Part shown: positions 1 through 7,021 of the stretch, piece by piece
Numbering within the stretch: position 1 is the first letter of the stretch
Layout: each line of letters starts with the position of its first letter
Source: Nitrososphaeraceae archaeon
GTDB lineage: Archaea; Thermoproteota; Nitrososphaeria; Nitrososphaerales; Nitrososphaeraceae
Assembly (NCBI GenBank): GCA_030038695.1
Contig: JASHSN010000021.1
Location: 1-14,875 of the forward strand
Direction of reading: 5' to 3'
Length of the DNA: 14,875 nucleotides
Notes under the pieces: generated by a model
Told to the model about the DNA's origin: nothing
The model's input: the letters and a program-made list of their open reading frames with translations, nothing else
Database searches by the model: none
Made by a program: the position numbers and the translations under genes

Positions 1-3
1 GTT

Positions 4-47
4 AACTATACTAAAAAGAACAGAATAAATAACTATAGTAAAAAGAA
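4..47. repeat. Two-copy direct repeat at window start
   Basis: A 17-base word beginning AACTATA and ending TAAAAAGAA occurs at 4-20 and again at 31-47, with one base changed (C to G at the eighth base). The spacing is 27 bases from start to start. Nothing downstream clearly uses it as an operator, so its role is unknown; it may belong to a gene outside the window. Confidence 0.5.
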
Positions 48-145
48 GAAAGTAATTCGAAAAGAAAATGCTGTGACTTAGGCTTAGGAAGTGATTGCGT
101 TTCTTCATTCGGAATTTCTCTCAAAACATCGTGAGGAGCAAGAAT

Positions 146-313
146 ATGAGTAGTGAATTATTAGTATTAGCTACACACGCCATATTGAAAAATTTTATGA
201 TAAAATGGTTCTCACAGATTTTCGGAAAAGATATTTTCGATAACTCAAATTCAAACAGGCTCAAACGAGTCGTCCCAGAAATTCCATGTGATTTATCACT
301 TTCATTCTACTAG
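146..313 (+). CDS. Small hypothetical protein, 55 aa (doubtful)
   Basis: An ATG at 146 is preceded by GAGGAG at 133-138, a well-spaced ribosome binding site, and opens a 55-residue frame. The frame stays open upstream to a TTG at 95, but the ribosome site favours the ATG. The product has a hydrophobic, aromatic first half (LLVLATHAIL, then FMIKWFSQIF) and a basic, polar second half. I recognise no family. It converges on leuD, and the two stop codons share the palindrome CTAG at 310-313. No convincing TATA box lies upstream. It could be a real small protein, a remnant, or chance. Confidence 0.3.
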   Translation: MSSELLVLATHAILKNFMIKWFSQIFGKDIFDNSNSNRLKRVVPEIPCDLSLSFY

Positions 314-861
314 TGAATCCACGGAAATCGTTTGTACTTCTTGTAGTATTCAACTAATCCGCCTTTCAGTAACATCTGTCGCATAAACTCTGGTACTTTT
401 TTAGCTTGAAAAATATCTTTGGTTCTACTATTTTCTGCAGTAAACTTGCTTATGTCTATTTTTAGTTCATCTCCCTGATTCACTTTTCCCTTTATTTCTG
501 GTATTTCAAGTGCGGGTAATCCAATGGTAAATGCATTCCTGTAGAAGATACGGGCAAAACTTTCGGCCACGACTGCCGAAATTCCTGCGTATTTTAACGC
601 TACCGGAGCCTGTTCTCTACTGGAACCTCCTCCAAAGTTTTTGCCTGCTACCACTATATCACCCTTTGAAATTTTCTTGTGAAAGTCAGAATCGAAGCCG
701 TACATAGCATACTTTGCCATTTCATACGGATCATTAGTCCTACTTTTGAATCTAAAAGGGATGATTATGTCTGTGTTAATGTTATCTCCAAATAACCAAG
801 CTCTTCCTGTCAACATGCTAGCATCTGCTGATCCAGATGACATATCTTCATTCATAGTCAT
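310..861 (-). CDS. leuD: 3-isopropylmalate/homoaconitate dehydratase, small subunit
   Basis: This is the swivelling small subunit of an aconitase-superfamily hydro-lyase that pairs with the large subunit encoded just upstream to isomerise 2-isopropylmalate (leucine pathway) or homoaconitate (alpha-aminoadipate lysine pathway). Family motifs are clear: [11 protein letters not shown] (25-35), [11 protein letters not shown] (73-83), [17 protein letters not shown], and [19 protein letters not shown] near the C-terminus. The start ATG overlaps the leuC stop as ATGA, so the two are translationally coupled; this start gives 183 aa, about 15-20 longer than usual at the N-terminus. The substrate loop reads FKSRT (38-42); archaeal homoaconitases typically have YLRT and isopropylmalate isomerases YLVY here, so the Arg-Thr leaves the substrate open. 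[10 protein letters not shown] replaces the common GCGSSREHAP. The leu call rests on family resemblance and is not specific. Confidence 0.85.
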   Translation of the reverse strand: MTMNEDMSSGSADASMLTGRAWLFGDNINTDIIIPFRFKSRTNDPYEMAKYAMYGFDSDFHKKISKGDIVVAGKNFGGGSSREQAPVALKYAGISAVVAESFARIFYRNAFTIGLPALEIPEIKGKVNQGDELKIDISKFTAENSRTKDIFQAKKVPEFMRQMLLKGGLVEYYKKYKRFPWIH

Positions 862-2222
862 AGATACCTCTTGGAATCAGTTATTTTGCCCTCTATTGCG
901 GAAGCTGCTACTGTCGCAGGAGATGCAAGATAAACTTTTGATGAAAGTGCTCCCATTCTTCCAACAAAGTTCCTTGATGAAGAAGATATACAGATTTCAT
1001 TTTCTCCAAGAGCACCCAGATGAGTACCAACACACGCTCCACATGTAGCGTTAGTAAAAACTGCTCCTGATTCAAGATAGGTTTCTACATACCCACGTTT
1101 AATAGCCTCTTCATACACTTTGACAGATGCAGGCGTAACCACACATCTTGTATTTTTATGAACCTTTCTGCCTTTAAGTATACGAGCTGCTATTTCTAGA
1201 TCTTCTATTCTTCCATTTGTAGAAGAACCTATGAATGCTTGATCAATTTCTATATTTCCTAATTCATCTACTGAATGTATCTTGTCAATATTGTCTGGAC
1301 CAGAAACCTGTGGTTCTATGCTGTTGCATTCTATTTCTAGATCGTCCTTGAACTTGGCAGAACTACCTGACCGGATCTCGACCCTTTCTGTATTGTTAAT
1401 TCTAGGATTTTTGTCTAAATAATTTTTTGTAATTTCGTCAATGGGAAATACTGACACTTCGGCTCCACACTCCATTGACGCATTGCTTATACATGCTCTT
1501 GAATCCAAACTAAATTGTCTCTTAACGATATCATTTGAAAATGTCCATTCTAACGCCTTGTAATTTGCTCCATCTTCACCTACTTTTCCGATATAGTCTA
1601 AAATTAAATCGCGTGCAAATACGCCTTTACTAAACATCCCGGATAGATTAATCCTTATGGTTTCCGGTACTCGTAACCATAATTGGCCTGTTGCCCAAAC
1701 TGCTGCAATTTCAGTACTTCCAATCCCACTAGCAAAAGCTGACACACATCCAGCTTGACATGTATGAGAGTCTGCTCCTAGTATTATCATACCAGGATTG
1801 ACAAGATATTCAAGAATGTATTGATGTGAAATTGAGCCTTCCACTAGCATGCAGTTATATTTTGAGACAAACTGTCTTATCAAGGCATGTAAATTTGCGA
1901 CCTTTTCGTCTGCTGCCGGGAAAGTGTGGTCTATGACCAGTAAAACCCTAGAAGGATCATATAGCCTGTCTATACCCATTTCATTAAGAGAACGTATTGC
2001 CAGAGGGCCGGTGCTATCTTGTGCCATTGCAAGGTCTACATCTACAATAACAATATCTCCGGCCATAGATATTACTTTAGTTTTCTTATTATGTCTTTCA
2101 ACGTTTTTTATGCTTATTGCTTTTTCGGCAAAAGTAAGTGAATTGTCATCAAGGATATTTTTGAGATGAGTGATATCTTGTTCTTGAGATTGTTGTTGTT
2201 GTTGCTGCAATGAGGATGACAT
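858..2222 (-). CDS. leuC: 3-isopropylmalate/homoaconitate dehydratase, large subunit
   Basis: Large, iron-sulfur-bearing subunit of an aconitase-superfamily dehydratase, cytoplasmic, partner of the overlapping leuD. Visible motifs are DHTFPA, GADSHTCQAG, FASGIGSTEIAAVWATGQ, IEIDQAFIGSSTNGRIEDL, TCGACVG and SSRNFVGRMGALSSKVYLASPATVAASAI. Two cluster cysteines are present (394 and 397), but the first one, Cys in the usual GSCTN motif, is Ser334 (codon TCT at 1221-1223). The spacing 334/394/397 matches 347/407/410 of the E. coli enzyme, so the alignment is firm. The length (454 aa) is normal for the family. A glutamine-rich tract (LQQQQQQSQEQ) follows the start. ATG 2222 is preferred over TTG 2228: a TATA box centred near 2251 places transcription at the start codon. 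LeuC or homoaconitase cannot be told apart here. Confidence 0.85.
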   Translation of the reverse strand: MSSSLQQQQQQSQEQDITHLKNILDDNSLTFAEKAISIKNVERHNKKTKVISMAGDIVIVDVDLAMAQDSTGPLAIRSLNEMGIDRLYDPSRVLLVIDHTFPAADEKVANLHALIRQFVSKYNCMLVEGSISHQYILEYLVNPGMIILGADSHTCQAGCVSAFASGIGSTEIAAVWATGQLWLRVPETIRINLSGMFSKGVFARDLILDYIGKVGEDGANYKALEWTFSNDIVKRQFSLDSRACISNASMECGAEVSVFPIDEITKNYLDKNPRINNTERVEIRSGSSAKFKDDLEIECNSIEPQVSGPDNIDKIHSVDELGNIEIDQAFIGSSTNGRIEDLEIAARILKGRKVHKNTRCVVTPASVKVYEEAIKRGYVETYLESGAVFTNATCGACVGTHLGALGENEICISSSSRNFVGRMGALSSKVYLASPATVAASAIEGKITDSKRYL

Positions 2223-2246
2223 ATGCAATCAAAATAGTAGCTGGTC

Positions 2247-2256
2247 TTATATAAAT
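2247..2256 (-). promoter_or_regulatory. TATA box of the leuC-leuD operon
   Basis: ATTTATATAA on the minus strand, centred about 29 bases before the ATG at 2222. Archaeal transcription starts about 25-30 bases after the TATA centre, so the message is probably leaderless or nearly so. Confidence 0.6.
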
Positions 2257-2328
2257 GGTCATACCAGAGCATAGCCTAGCATATACATAGCTATTTCCTC
2301 TAAGAGCCTACTATTAGTTGGCTATTTT

Positions 2329-2562
2329 TTATTTTTTATGTCCAGTATAATTAAACGTACCCACAGAAAATTGCGAAGCCAAACCATAGCCTTCTTGAGT
2401 AGTACAGCTAATAAATACGATAGCTAGAGCTATCAAAGATAAGGCTATTCCTCCTTCGATAGTATATCTTGTATACCCTCGATTGGCAATTGTAGCACTT
2501 GTTCTATTTACCGAACTACCAGCTTCAACATCTTTCATTTTTCTAGTTCTCCACCAATACAT
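2329..2562 (-). CDS. Small single-pass membrane protein, 77 aa
   Basis: A short hydrophilic, basic N-terminus (about 1-35, rich in Arg, Thr and Ser) is followed by one membrane segment at about residues 36-54 (GGIALSLIALAIVFISC) and a polar C-terminal tail of about 23 residues. By the positive-inside rule the N-terminus is likely cytoplasmic. I recognise no family. The ATG at 2562 sits about 25 bases after the TATA-like GATAAATT at 2583-2590, a leaderless arrangement that supports the start and separate transcription from the broken ferritin-like gene upstream. Its function is unknown. Confidence 0.6.
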   Translation of the reverse strand: MYWWRTRKMKDVEAGSSVNRTSATIANRGYTRYTIEGGIALSLIALAIVFISCTTQEGYGLASQFSVGTFNYTGHKK

Positions 2563-2582
2563 TGTCGTTGTATTCGCGATAG

Positions 2583-2590
2583 GATAAATT
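2583..2590 (-). promoter_or_regulatory. TATA-like box of the small membrane protein gene
   Basis: AATTTATC on the minus strand, about 25 bases before the ATG at 2562 and directly after the stop of the preceding pseudogene. It fits a leaderless promoter; the motif is weaker than the others in the window. Confidence 0.4.
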
Positions 2591-3171
2591 CTAATTTCTT
2601 ATGGCGTGTTGTGCACTGTGTGGCGATTGTCCGACAAAGCGTCTCCTAAAATGACCAGACGGCCTCTTCGATAAAAGTTCTATAAACCATGCCTCGTGTT
2701 CTATTTCCTCTTGCAACGCGCTATACTGTATGTTCTTGGGTCCTTCCCCGTGGTCATGTCGCAAACCTCTCCCCATGTTCTCATTGCACATTGTTCTGCC
2801 TCTAACAGCACGTTCAATATTGAGTCAATGTCTTCCCAGTTATCTGGAAGGTAGGCATGTGGACAGCTAGCTTGGTCCATCAACTCCTTAACATCGTTCG
2901 GTAAAGAACCACCCAGTTCGTACAATCTGGGAACCATCGATTCAAAGTGATTTCTATCTTCAATGCGTGCATCCTCCACTATCTCCTTAACGCCCTCGCC
3001 TTCCAACCCTGTGCAATGCATTCTTAAAATCGTATAATGATAGTAAGTTGAGAATTCAGCTCCGACACCTCTTCGAATCGATCCCTTTAGGCGTTCTACG
3101 TCGACACCATTCTTTTCTAGCATTTCCACTGCAACGATTTTTGGAATGGAGTCTTTTGTTTTACGTGACAT
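2591..3171 (-). pseudogene. Frameshifted ferritin-like (DPSL-type) iron-storage protein
   Basis: Two overlapping frames make one ferritin-like protein of about 190 aa. The first frame (3171 to 2701, 156 aa) has the early di-iron helices: Glu39 in [12 protein letters not shown], Glu71/His75 in EDRNHFE, and EAEQC at 124-128, then the family-like [20 protein letters not shown] before ending in an unrelated tail (RCKRK). The second frame (to 2591) resumes with [16 protein letters not shown] and the C-terminal RPSGHFRRRF. EEIEHE is the last iron-binding helix, so the 156-aa product would lack it. The break lies near 2710-2735, where bases appear lost (one, or more likely seven, modulo three) relative to an intact gene. 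Four Cys in the first part fit DPSL proteins. The gene starts 10 bases after the dps stop, as a second operon gene. A sequencing error is possible, although the site is not a homopolymer. Confidence 0.75.
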
Positions 3172-3181
3172 ACCAATATAT

Positions 3182-3718
3182 TTATTCGGTATTCTTTGAT
3201 CCCTGCATCACTTCATAAAGGAACCATTTGCGACGCTCTGTCTTGTCCAAAATGTCTTGAAGCTGGTTGCTAGTGGCAGAGTCCCGGTTCTTGTCGCATA
3301 CCGTGATTGCATCACGTATCATCTTAGCGATGTGGCCGTTGTCTTCCATCAAGATCCGAATCATCTCGCCGGCCTGCACTACGTCGCTGTTGTCGTCTTC
3401 TATGGTTTGGAGTTGACCTATGTGACTGATGCTTCGTATGGTTGTGCCTCCAACTCTTCGCACGCGTTCTGCCATTATGTCGATTGAGTCGAATATTGCA
3501 TCTGCATGCTCATCAAGCAGTAGATGGTAGTCTCTGAAATGGGAACCATATAGATGCCAGTGGAAATTTTTTGTCTTGACGTAAAGCGTGAAAGCATCGG
3601 CAATTAGTGGATTGACTGCCTCAGTTATAGCTTTAACTTCCTTTGGAGAAAGATCAGTCTGCGTAGCCAGCTGGCTCGGTGCAGGATACGATTCTATTTT
3701 GGTTTTTGTTGATTGCAT
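3182..3718 (-). CDS. dps: Dps, DNA-protecting mini-ferritin
   Basis: Dps proteins form 12-subunit shells that oxidise Fe(II) with hydrogen peroxide and store the iron, protecting DNA. The full inter-subunit ferroxidase set is present at the family spacing: His53, His65, Asp69, Asp80 and Glu84 (motif [14 protein letters not shown], then [18 protein letters not shown]), equivalent to 51/63/67/78/82 of E. coli Dps. The length (178 aa) is typical. A polar N-terminal extension of about 22 residues with several Lys could touch DNA or the surface. The ATG start lies about 27 bases after a TATA box at 3742-3749, a leaderless layout. The gene precedes a second, frameshifted ferritin-like gene by 10 bases, making an iron/oxidative-stress operon. 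Confident. Confidence 0.93.
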   Translation of the reverse strand: MQSTKTKIESYPAPSQLATQTDLSPKEVKAITEAVNPLIADAFTLYVKTKNFHWHLYGSHFRDYHLLLDEHADAIFDSIDIMAERVRRVGGTTIRSISHIGQLQTIEDDNSDVVQAGEMIRILMEDNGHIAKMIRDAITVCDKNRDSATSNQLQDILDKTERRKWFLYEVMQGSKNTE

Positions 3719-4404
3719 ATCTCTCTATCTACTCCTTCAAAGTATATACGTGTTACTAGTATCGCTTAATATCTTTGCGCTTCAAGTTTTGTTACAGGCA
3801 GTAGTGGTATTTGCTAAACTACAATACTATAATATCCTCCCACGCAATGACGTAAATAACTGGCTCGACAAAGATGGCGACATAGTCATAAACAGGCACT
3901 TGTCCTTCAATAATTGCTCAATTAACACATAATAAATTCGATGAAGCGCGAAATACAGAACCATAATGGCGAAGCTAACAATGGTACATAATGAAATTTT
4001 AAGTATTATTATTACGATATATGGGAATTGCCGGGTTATAGGCCGATTTCGATTTTGATTGTCATTATTGATTAGTTTATTCTAAATTCGGGATAGTGCG
4101 TGAAACCCCGTACCGTCGCATATACATTAACCATCACGGTAGGAGCTAACGCACATACAACAGGCGTGACCGATGTCTCCTAAGACATGCCAGATAGCAT
4201 AATTAAAATTGTCAACGGGATTAAGAAAATAGTATCAAAAGAGAAGATCGTTTAATTTTGGTAGATCATTTGATCTTGATTTTAGCTGAAGCACGGAGCT
4301 ATCACAAGAATATGCATTACGGAATCACAATACAAAGCCATCCAAAAGGTTTCTGTTCATGAGATATAGAGCGCAGATAACAGCCACGGAAGGTCTTTAC
4401 ATAC
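3719..4404. other. Gene-poor stretch between dps and the kinase gene
   Basis: About 685 bases without a convincing gene on either strand. Beyond the dps promoter, I see only a small perfect hairpin (ATGTCT, loop CCTA, AGACAT) at 4173-4188 and a weak five-base inverted repeat (ACCGT/ACGGT) near 4111-4140. No tRNA T-loop motif is present. It lies upstream of dps and downstream of the kinase gene, so it must hold the kinase transcript's end. Confidence 0.6.
3742..3749 (-). promoter_or_regulatory. TATA box of the dps operon
   Basis: GTATATAC, itself palindromic, centred 27-28 bases before the dps ATG, giving a start of transcription at or next to the start codon. Confidence 0.6.
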
Positions 4405-5235
4405 TTATGAGTATATATCAGGCAGAGTTTCCAGTTCATAAATCAAATCCCAGATTGACTGTTGCCTATTTTCAGGTTTGAGATCGATCATCTTCAATAT
4501 ACAGTGATCTAGCTTTTTAGAAATTGTCACATGATATTTAGAAGGAGGATCAAGTTGGGGTCTTGTCATTTTATCGTCATATGCAGGCGGTCTTTTACGA
4601 GTCATCATCTCATAAAATATCACCCCCAACGAATAGATATCTGTACGACCATCAACTAATTTATCTAAAGCAAACCACTGTTCAGGTGAACAATATCCAG
4701 GCGTTCCACCTATTTCTCCTCCTGACGCAGCAGTCAATGCAAGTGATTCTCTGTTGATATCTTTACCTAGGCCCCAATCTGCAATCTTTATTTCAGATCT
4801 GGTAGAATTTGTATACATAATATTATCAGGCTTCAGGTCTCTATGGTAAATATTAGAACTGTGCGCTTGTGCTAAAGCATTACATGTTGCAAGAATGATT
4901 CTATTGATCGTCCATTTCCTTTCAAAAACATACCTTTCATCATTACGAAATCTTTCATCCATGTGCTGTCTAAGGGAACCACCAGCTAGATACTCCATTA
5001 TGTAATAGGGCATAAAATTAGGTGGATCTCCACCTATGTTCCATTGGAATATCTTAACTATGTTAGGATGGTTTAATTCAGATAATACCTTGATCTCTCT
5101 TTCAAAACGTTCTTTATTAACCATATCAAAGTTCTTCAGCTCTTTTAATGCATATCTTTCGTTATCATCTGCCTCTATCTCATAAACTGTTCCAAAAGCA
5201 CCCGAATCGAGGGATTTTATAATATTGTATTTCAA
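4405..5235 (-). CDS. Hanks-type serine/threonine protein kinase
   Basis: A stand-alone eukaryotic-like protein kinase domain of 276 aa that fills the whole protein, with no membrane segment or sensor domain, so probably cytoplasmic. Glycine loop SGAFGTVYE (11-19), ATP-binding Lys31 in YALKEL, alpha-C Glu47 in FEREIKVL, catalytic loop HRDLKPDN (131-138, base Asp133), metal-binding DWG (153-155) instead of DFG, and activation-segment end GTPGYCSPEQW (177-187, SPE for APE). All catalytic residues are present, so it should be active. It starts with TTG at 5235: an upstream in-frame stop leaves no ATG, and the glycine loop needs this start. A TATA box lies about 30 bases upstream. Substrates are unknown, and no phosphatase or FHA gene is adjacent. 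Confidence 0.92.
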   Translation of the reverse strand: MKYNIIKSLDSGAFGTVYEIEADDNERYALKELKNFDMVNKERFEREIKVLSELNHPNIVKIFQWNIGGDPPNFMPYYIMEYLAGGSLRQHMDERFRNDERYVFERKWTINRIILATCNALAQAHSSNIYHRDLKPDNIMYTNSTRSEIKIADWGLGKDINRESLALTAASGGEIGGTPGYCSPEQWFALDKLVDGRTDIYSLGVIFYEMMTRKRPPAYDDKMTRPQLDPPSKYHVTISKKLDHCILKMIDLKPENRQQSIWDLIYELETLPDIYS

Positions 5236-5261
5236 TTTATATTAACATCGTTCTAAAACAC

Positions 5262-5269
5262 ATATATTC
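5262..5269 (-). promoter_or_regulatory. TATA box of the kinase gene
   Basis: GAATATAT on the minus strand, centred about 30 bases before the TTG start at 5235. It supports that unusual start and a near-leaderless message. Confidence 0.5.
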
Positions 5270-5334
5270 TAGTCTGCAGACCTAAGGCAGATCACCCTGG
5301 CAACTAAAGACACGAGAAAGCGAGACAGAGAAGG

Positions 5335-5592
5335 ATGTGACAGGATTTTGATATAAAGCAGGGCACAGAAAATATTTACGAAAGATGGAGATCCGAAAAC
5401 AATAAGAAATTATCTGACAAGCATTCGAAGGAAGATGGAGAGACGCTTGAGAGATTCTATAATAGAATAAATCTAGACGAGAGAACACGCAAGATGCTTG
5501 ATGATTCAAAGGAAAAAATCGCGTCCCGTAGTAAACCTCTCGGTTGGAATCCGTCTTGGTCTGATAAAGCGATATTTTGGGTGTCTCGATGA
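5335..5592 (+). pseudogene. Possible broken small gene (ATG followed at once by TGA)
   Basis: On the plus strand, ATG at 5335-5337 is followed directly by TGA, and the same frame then stays open for 83 codons to a TGA at 5590-5592. The open part looks coding: it is charged and hydrophilic, with segments such as GTENIYERWRSENNKK, ETLERFYNRINLDERTRKM and SKPLGWNPSWSDKAIFWVSR, and no rare-codon pattern. No other ATG, GTG or TTG appears until an internal ATG about 50 codons in. The simplest reading is a small gene of about 85 aa whose second codon mutated to stop, or an N-terminally truncated remnant. I recognise no family. The segment lies between the kinase promoter and a frameshifted secreted-protein gene on the other strand. 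Confidence 0.35.
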
Positions 5593-5624
5593 TCTCGTCT
5601 AGTCCGATAGAATTGTTCTCAATT

Positions 5625-6151
5625 TCAGAAGGGAGGGGTCTGGACCTGTTCCGAGTCTGATGCGTCATATGCTGCGCCAGCATAGTGTGCTGTGACAAAA
5701 CACCGGGTGGGGGAAAACATGCACTGCTCAGGAAAAGAAACAAAATCAATATAGTTTCCATTGCTGTCAGTCTGTGTCGGTGGAAGTGTAAAAGGAAATG
5801 AACCTGAACTGTTTTCCAGTACAGCCGAAAATGTTATAATGGCCCCACCAATTCCTGCGGCTGCAGTGTTGGTTTCCAATGTACCTCTGTTTCGGCGATG
5901 ATGAGTATACTTAGAGTTGTAGGAGTTGGTGATGGAGATGGACTTGTCAATCCTGAACCAGAACTAACGGTGTTTGACCAAGTCTGAGTGCAGGAATTAC
6001 CGCAGTCTTGCTGTATTTCTTGATTGTTGCCACTGTTGGAAAAGTCCCTCGTATAGTTGTCATTGTGTGCTAACACGATGTGACCGCTTCCTATAATTGC
6101 TGTGCCTACCATAAGGAATGTCACAAACGTTGTAATTCCAATATTTCTCAT
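5625..6151 (-). pseudogene. Secreted Ig-like-domain protein, probably frameshifted
   Basis: The first frame (6151 to 5834) begins with a Sec signal peptide (residues 1-28, ending VLA), then a polar Asn/Gln-rich stretch with two Cys and a Pro/Ser linker (SPSPSPTPT) leading into a beta-strand-like TTLSILII. From about 5879 a second frame carries the rest of what resembles a bacterial Ig-like (Big) domain: AAAGIGGAIITFSAV, LPPTQTDSNGNYID, and VTAHYAGAAYDASDSE, a typical last strand, ending at 5625. Joined, they would give about 175 aa: signal, linker, one Ig-like domain, suggesting a surface or secreted protein. The shift lies where the frames overlap (about 5834-5900). The 105-aa product alone would be secreted but lack the domain. 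A sequencing error cannot be excluded. Confidence 0.5.
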
Positions 6152-6179
6152 TATGGTTCACTTCTCAGTAGAAATCCTA

Positions 6180-6187
6180 GATATATC
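6180..6187 (-). promoter_or_regulatory. TATA box of the Ig-like secreted protein gene
   Basis: GATATATC, palindromic, centred about 32 bases before the ATG at 6151, leaving only a very short leader. Confidence 0.45.
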
Positions 6188-6338
6188 TGAAATGCTACAC
6201 AAAAACTGCTAAGAGTATAGAAGAAAATCTGGATATATTTGAGCTCTAAGAAAATCGTTAGGAAGCTCTTTCGGTCCGATAAAACGGCCGGCCCTTGATT
6301 CTAAACAATTGGATGCTGGCGTTGACGGAAAACGTGGC

Positions 6339-6779
6339 CTAGAGCCATTCCATATATCTATCTAACACTGTTTCAATCGCCTCCCTGTCTTCGTCGGCTG
6401 TATCCCCTTGATTTCTTGTAAGGTCTAGTGGAGTAATTATACCGATAGGTTTGTTTTGATCATCTATGACAAGTAAATGTCTCACTTCGTTTTTTATCAT
6501 CATCTCAGCTGCGGCCGATGTCGATGAGCTACCCTTGATGGTAACAAGAGGTGTGGACATTATCTCTTTGCTAATCACTACACTAGTAGGTACATCATTG
6601 ACACATACCTTTCTGATGATATCACGTTCAGTGACTATGCCCACGACTTCATTGCCCGTATTTACTACCACCAAAGAACTGACATCCCTCTCCTTCATTT
6701 TCTTCGCTGCTTCTTTGATAGAACTCGTGTCCTCTATACTTTCTAGTTTTTTTCTCAGAATATCACTGATAAAAGTCAT
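6339..6779 (-). CDS. Two-CBS-domain regulatory protein
   Basis: A small cytoplasmic protein made of a tandem CBS pair (Bateman module), which usually binds adenosine nucleotides or S-adenosylmethionine and acts in trans or as an energy sensor. From ATG 6779 (146 aa), CBS1 covers about residues 8-65 with the signature GNEVVGIVTERDIIRKV, and CBS2 about 75-130 with VRHLLVIDDQNKPIGIITPLDLTR. An acidic tail follows (DTADEDREAIE). The frame is open upstream to a TTG at 6842 (167 aa), and ATG 6785 is also possible; ATG 6779 is preferred because it lies 28 bases after the TATA box at 6804-6810, like other genes here, and the extra N-terminus looks uncharacteristic. The gene is monocistronic. Ligand and partner cannot be told. 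Confidence 0.88.
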   Translation of the reverse strand: MTFISDILRKKLESIEDTSSIKEAAKKMKERDVSSLVVVNTGNEVVGIVTERDIIRKVCVNDVPTSVVISKEIMSTPLVTIKGSSSTSAAAEMMIKNEVRHLLVIDDQNKPIGIITPLDLTRNQGDTADEDREAIETVLDRYMEWL

Positions 6780-6803
6780 CCCCATACATCTCGGGTCAAG
6801 GTG

Positions 6804-6810
6804 TATATAT
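6804..6810 (-). promoter_or_regulatory. TATA box of the CBS gene
   Basis: TATATAT (minus-strand reading ATATATA), centred 28 bases before ATG 6779 and 22 before ATG 6785. It lies inside the longest possible frame, so it argues against the TTG start at 6842. Confidence 0.55.
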
Positions 6811-7021
6811 GCCAACAAGGAATATTTGAGATAGCATGTCAATCCATGCCAGAATGGGCTTTCTCAGGCGGTTAGGGTTGTGAATATTCGTCATGTCTAT
6901 TAGCAGTATCGCCGTTTTCTCATGGGCTTTCTCCCACATCAAGCGCCACCGCCTCCTCCTTGGGCGCCGTCAGGGTTTAATCGATTGGCTACATTGACGT
7001 GACATTTCTTAGCAATTTGGT

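Noticed and set aside
746..1048. Plus-strand frame of 100 codons over leuD/leuC
   Set aside because: Antisense to two confident coding regions; no promoter or family feature.
1849..2169. Plus-strand frame of 106 codons over leuC
   Set aside because: Antisense shadow of the leuC N-terminal half.
3588..3932. Plus-strand frame of 114 codons starting inside dps
   Set aside because: First part is antisense to dps; the remainder in the gap has no start, promoter or recognisable domain of its own.
5540..5565. GGTTGGAATCC, resembling a tRNA T-loop
   Set aside because: The acceptor, D and anticodon stems cannot be formed around it, and it lies in a coding-like frame.
5282..5761. Minus-strand frame of 159 codons
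   Set aside because: Runs in a different frame through the C-terminal part of the Ig-like protein and opposite the start-stop ORF; its composition is Ser/Phe/Cys-rich and shadow-like.
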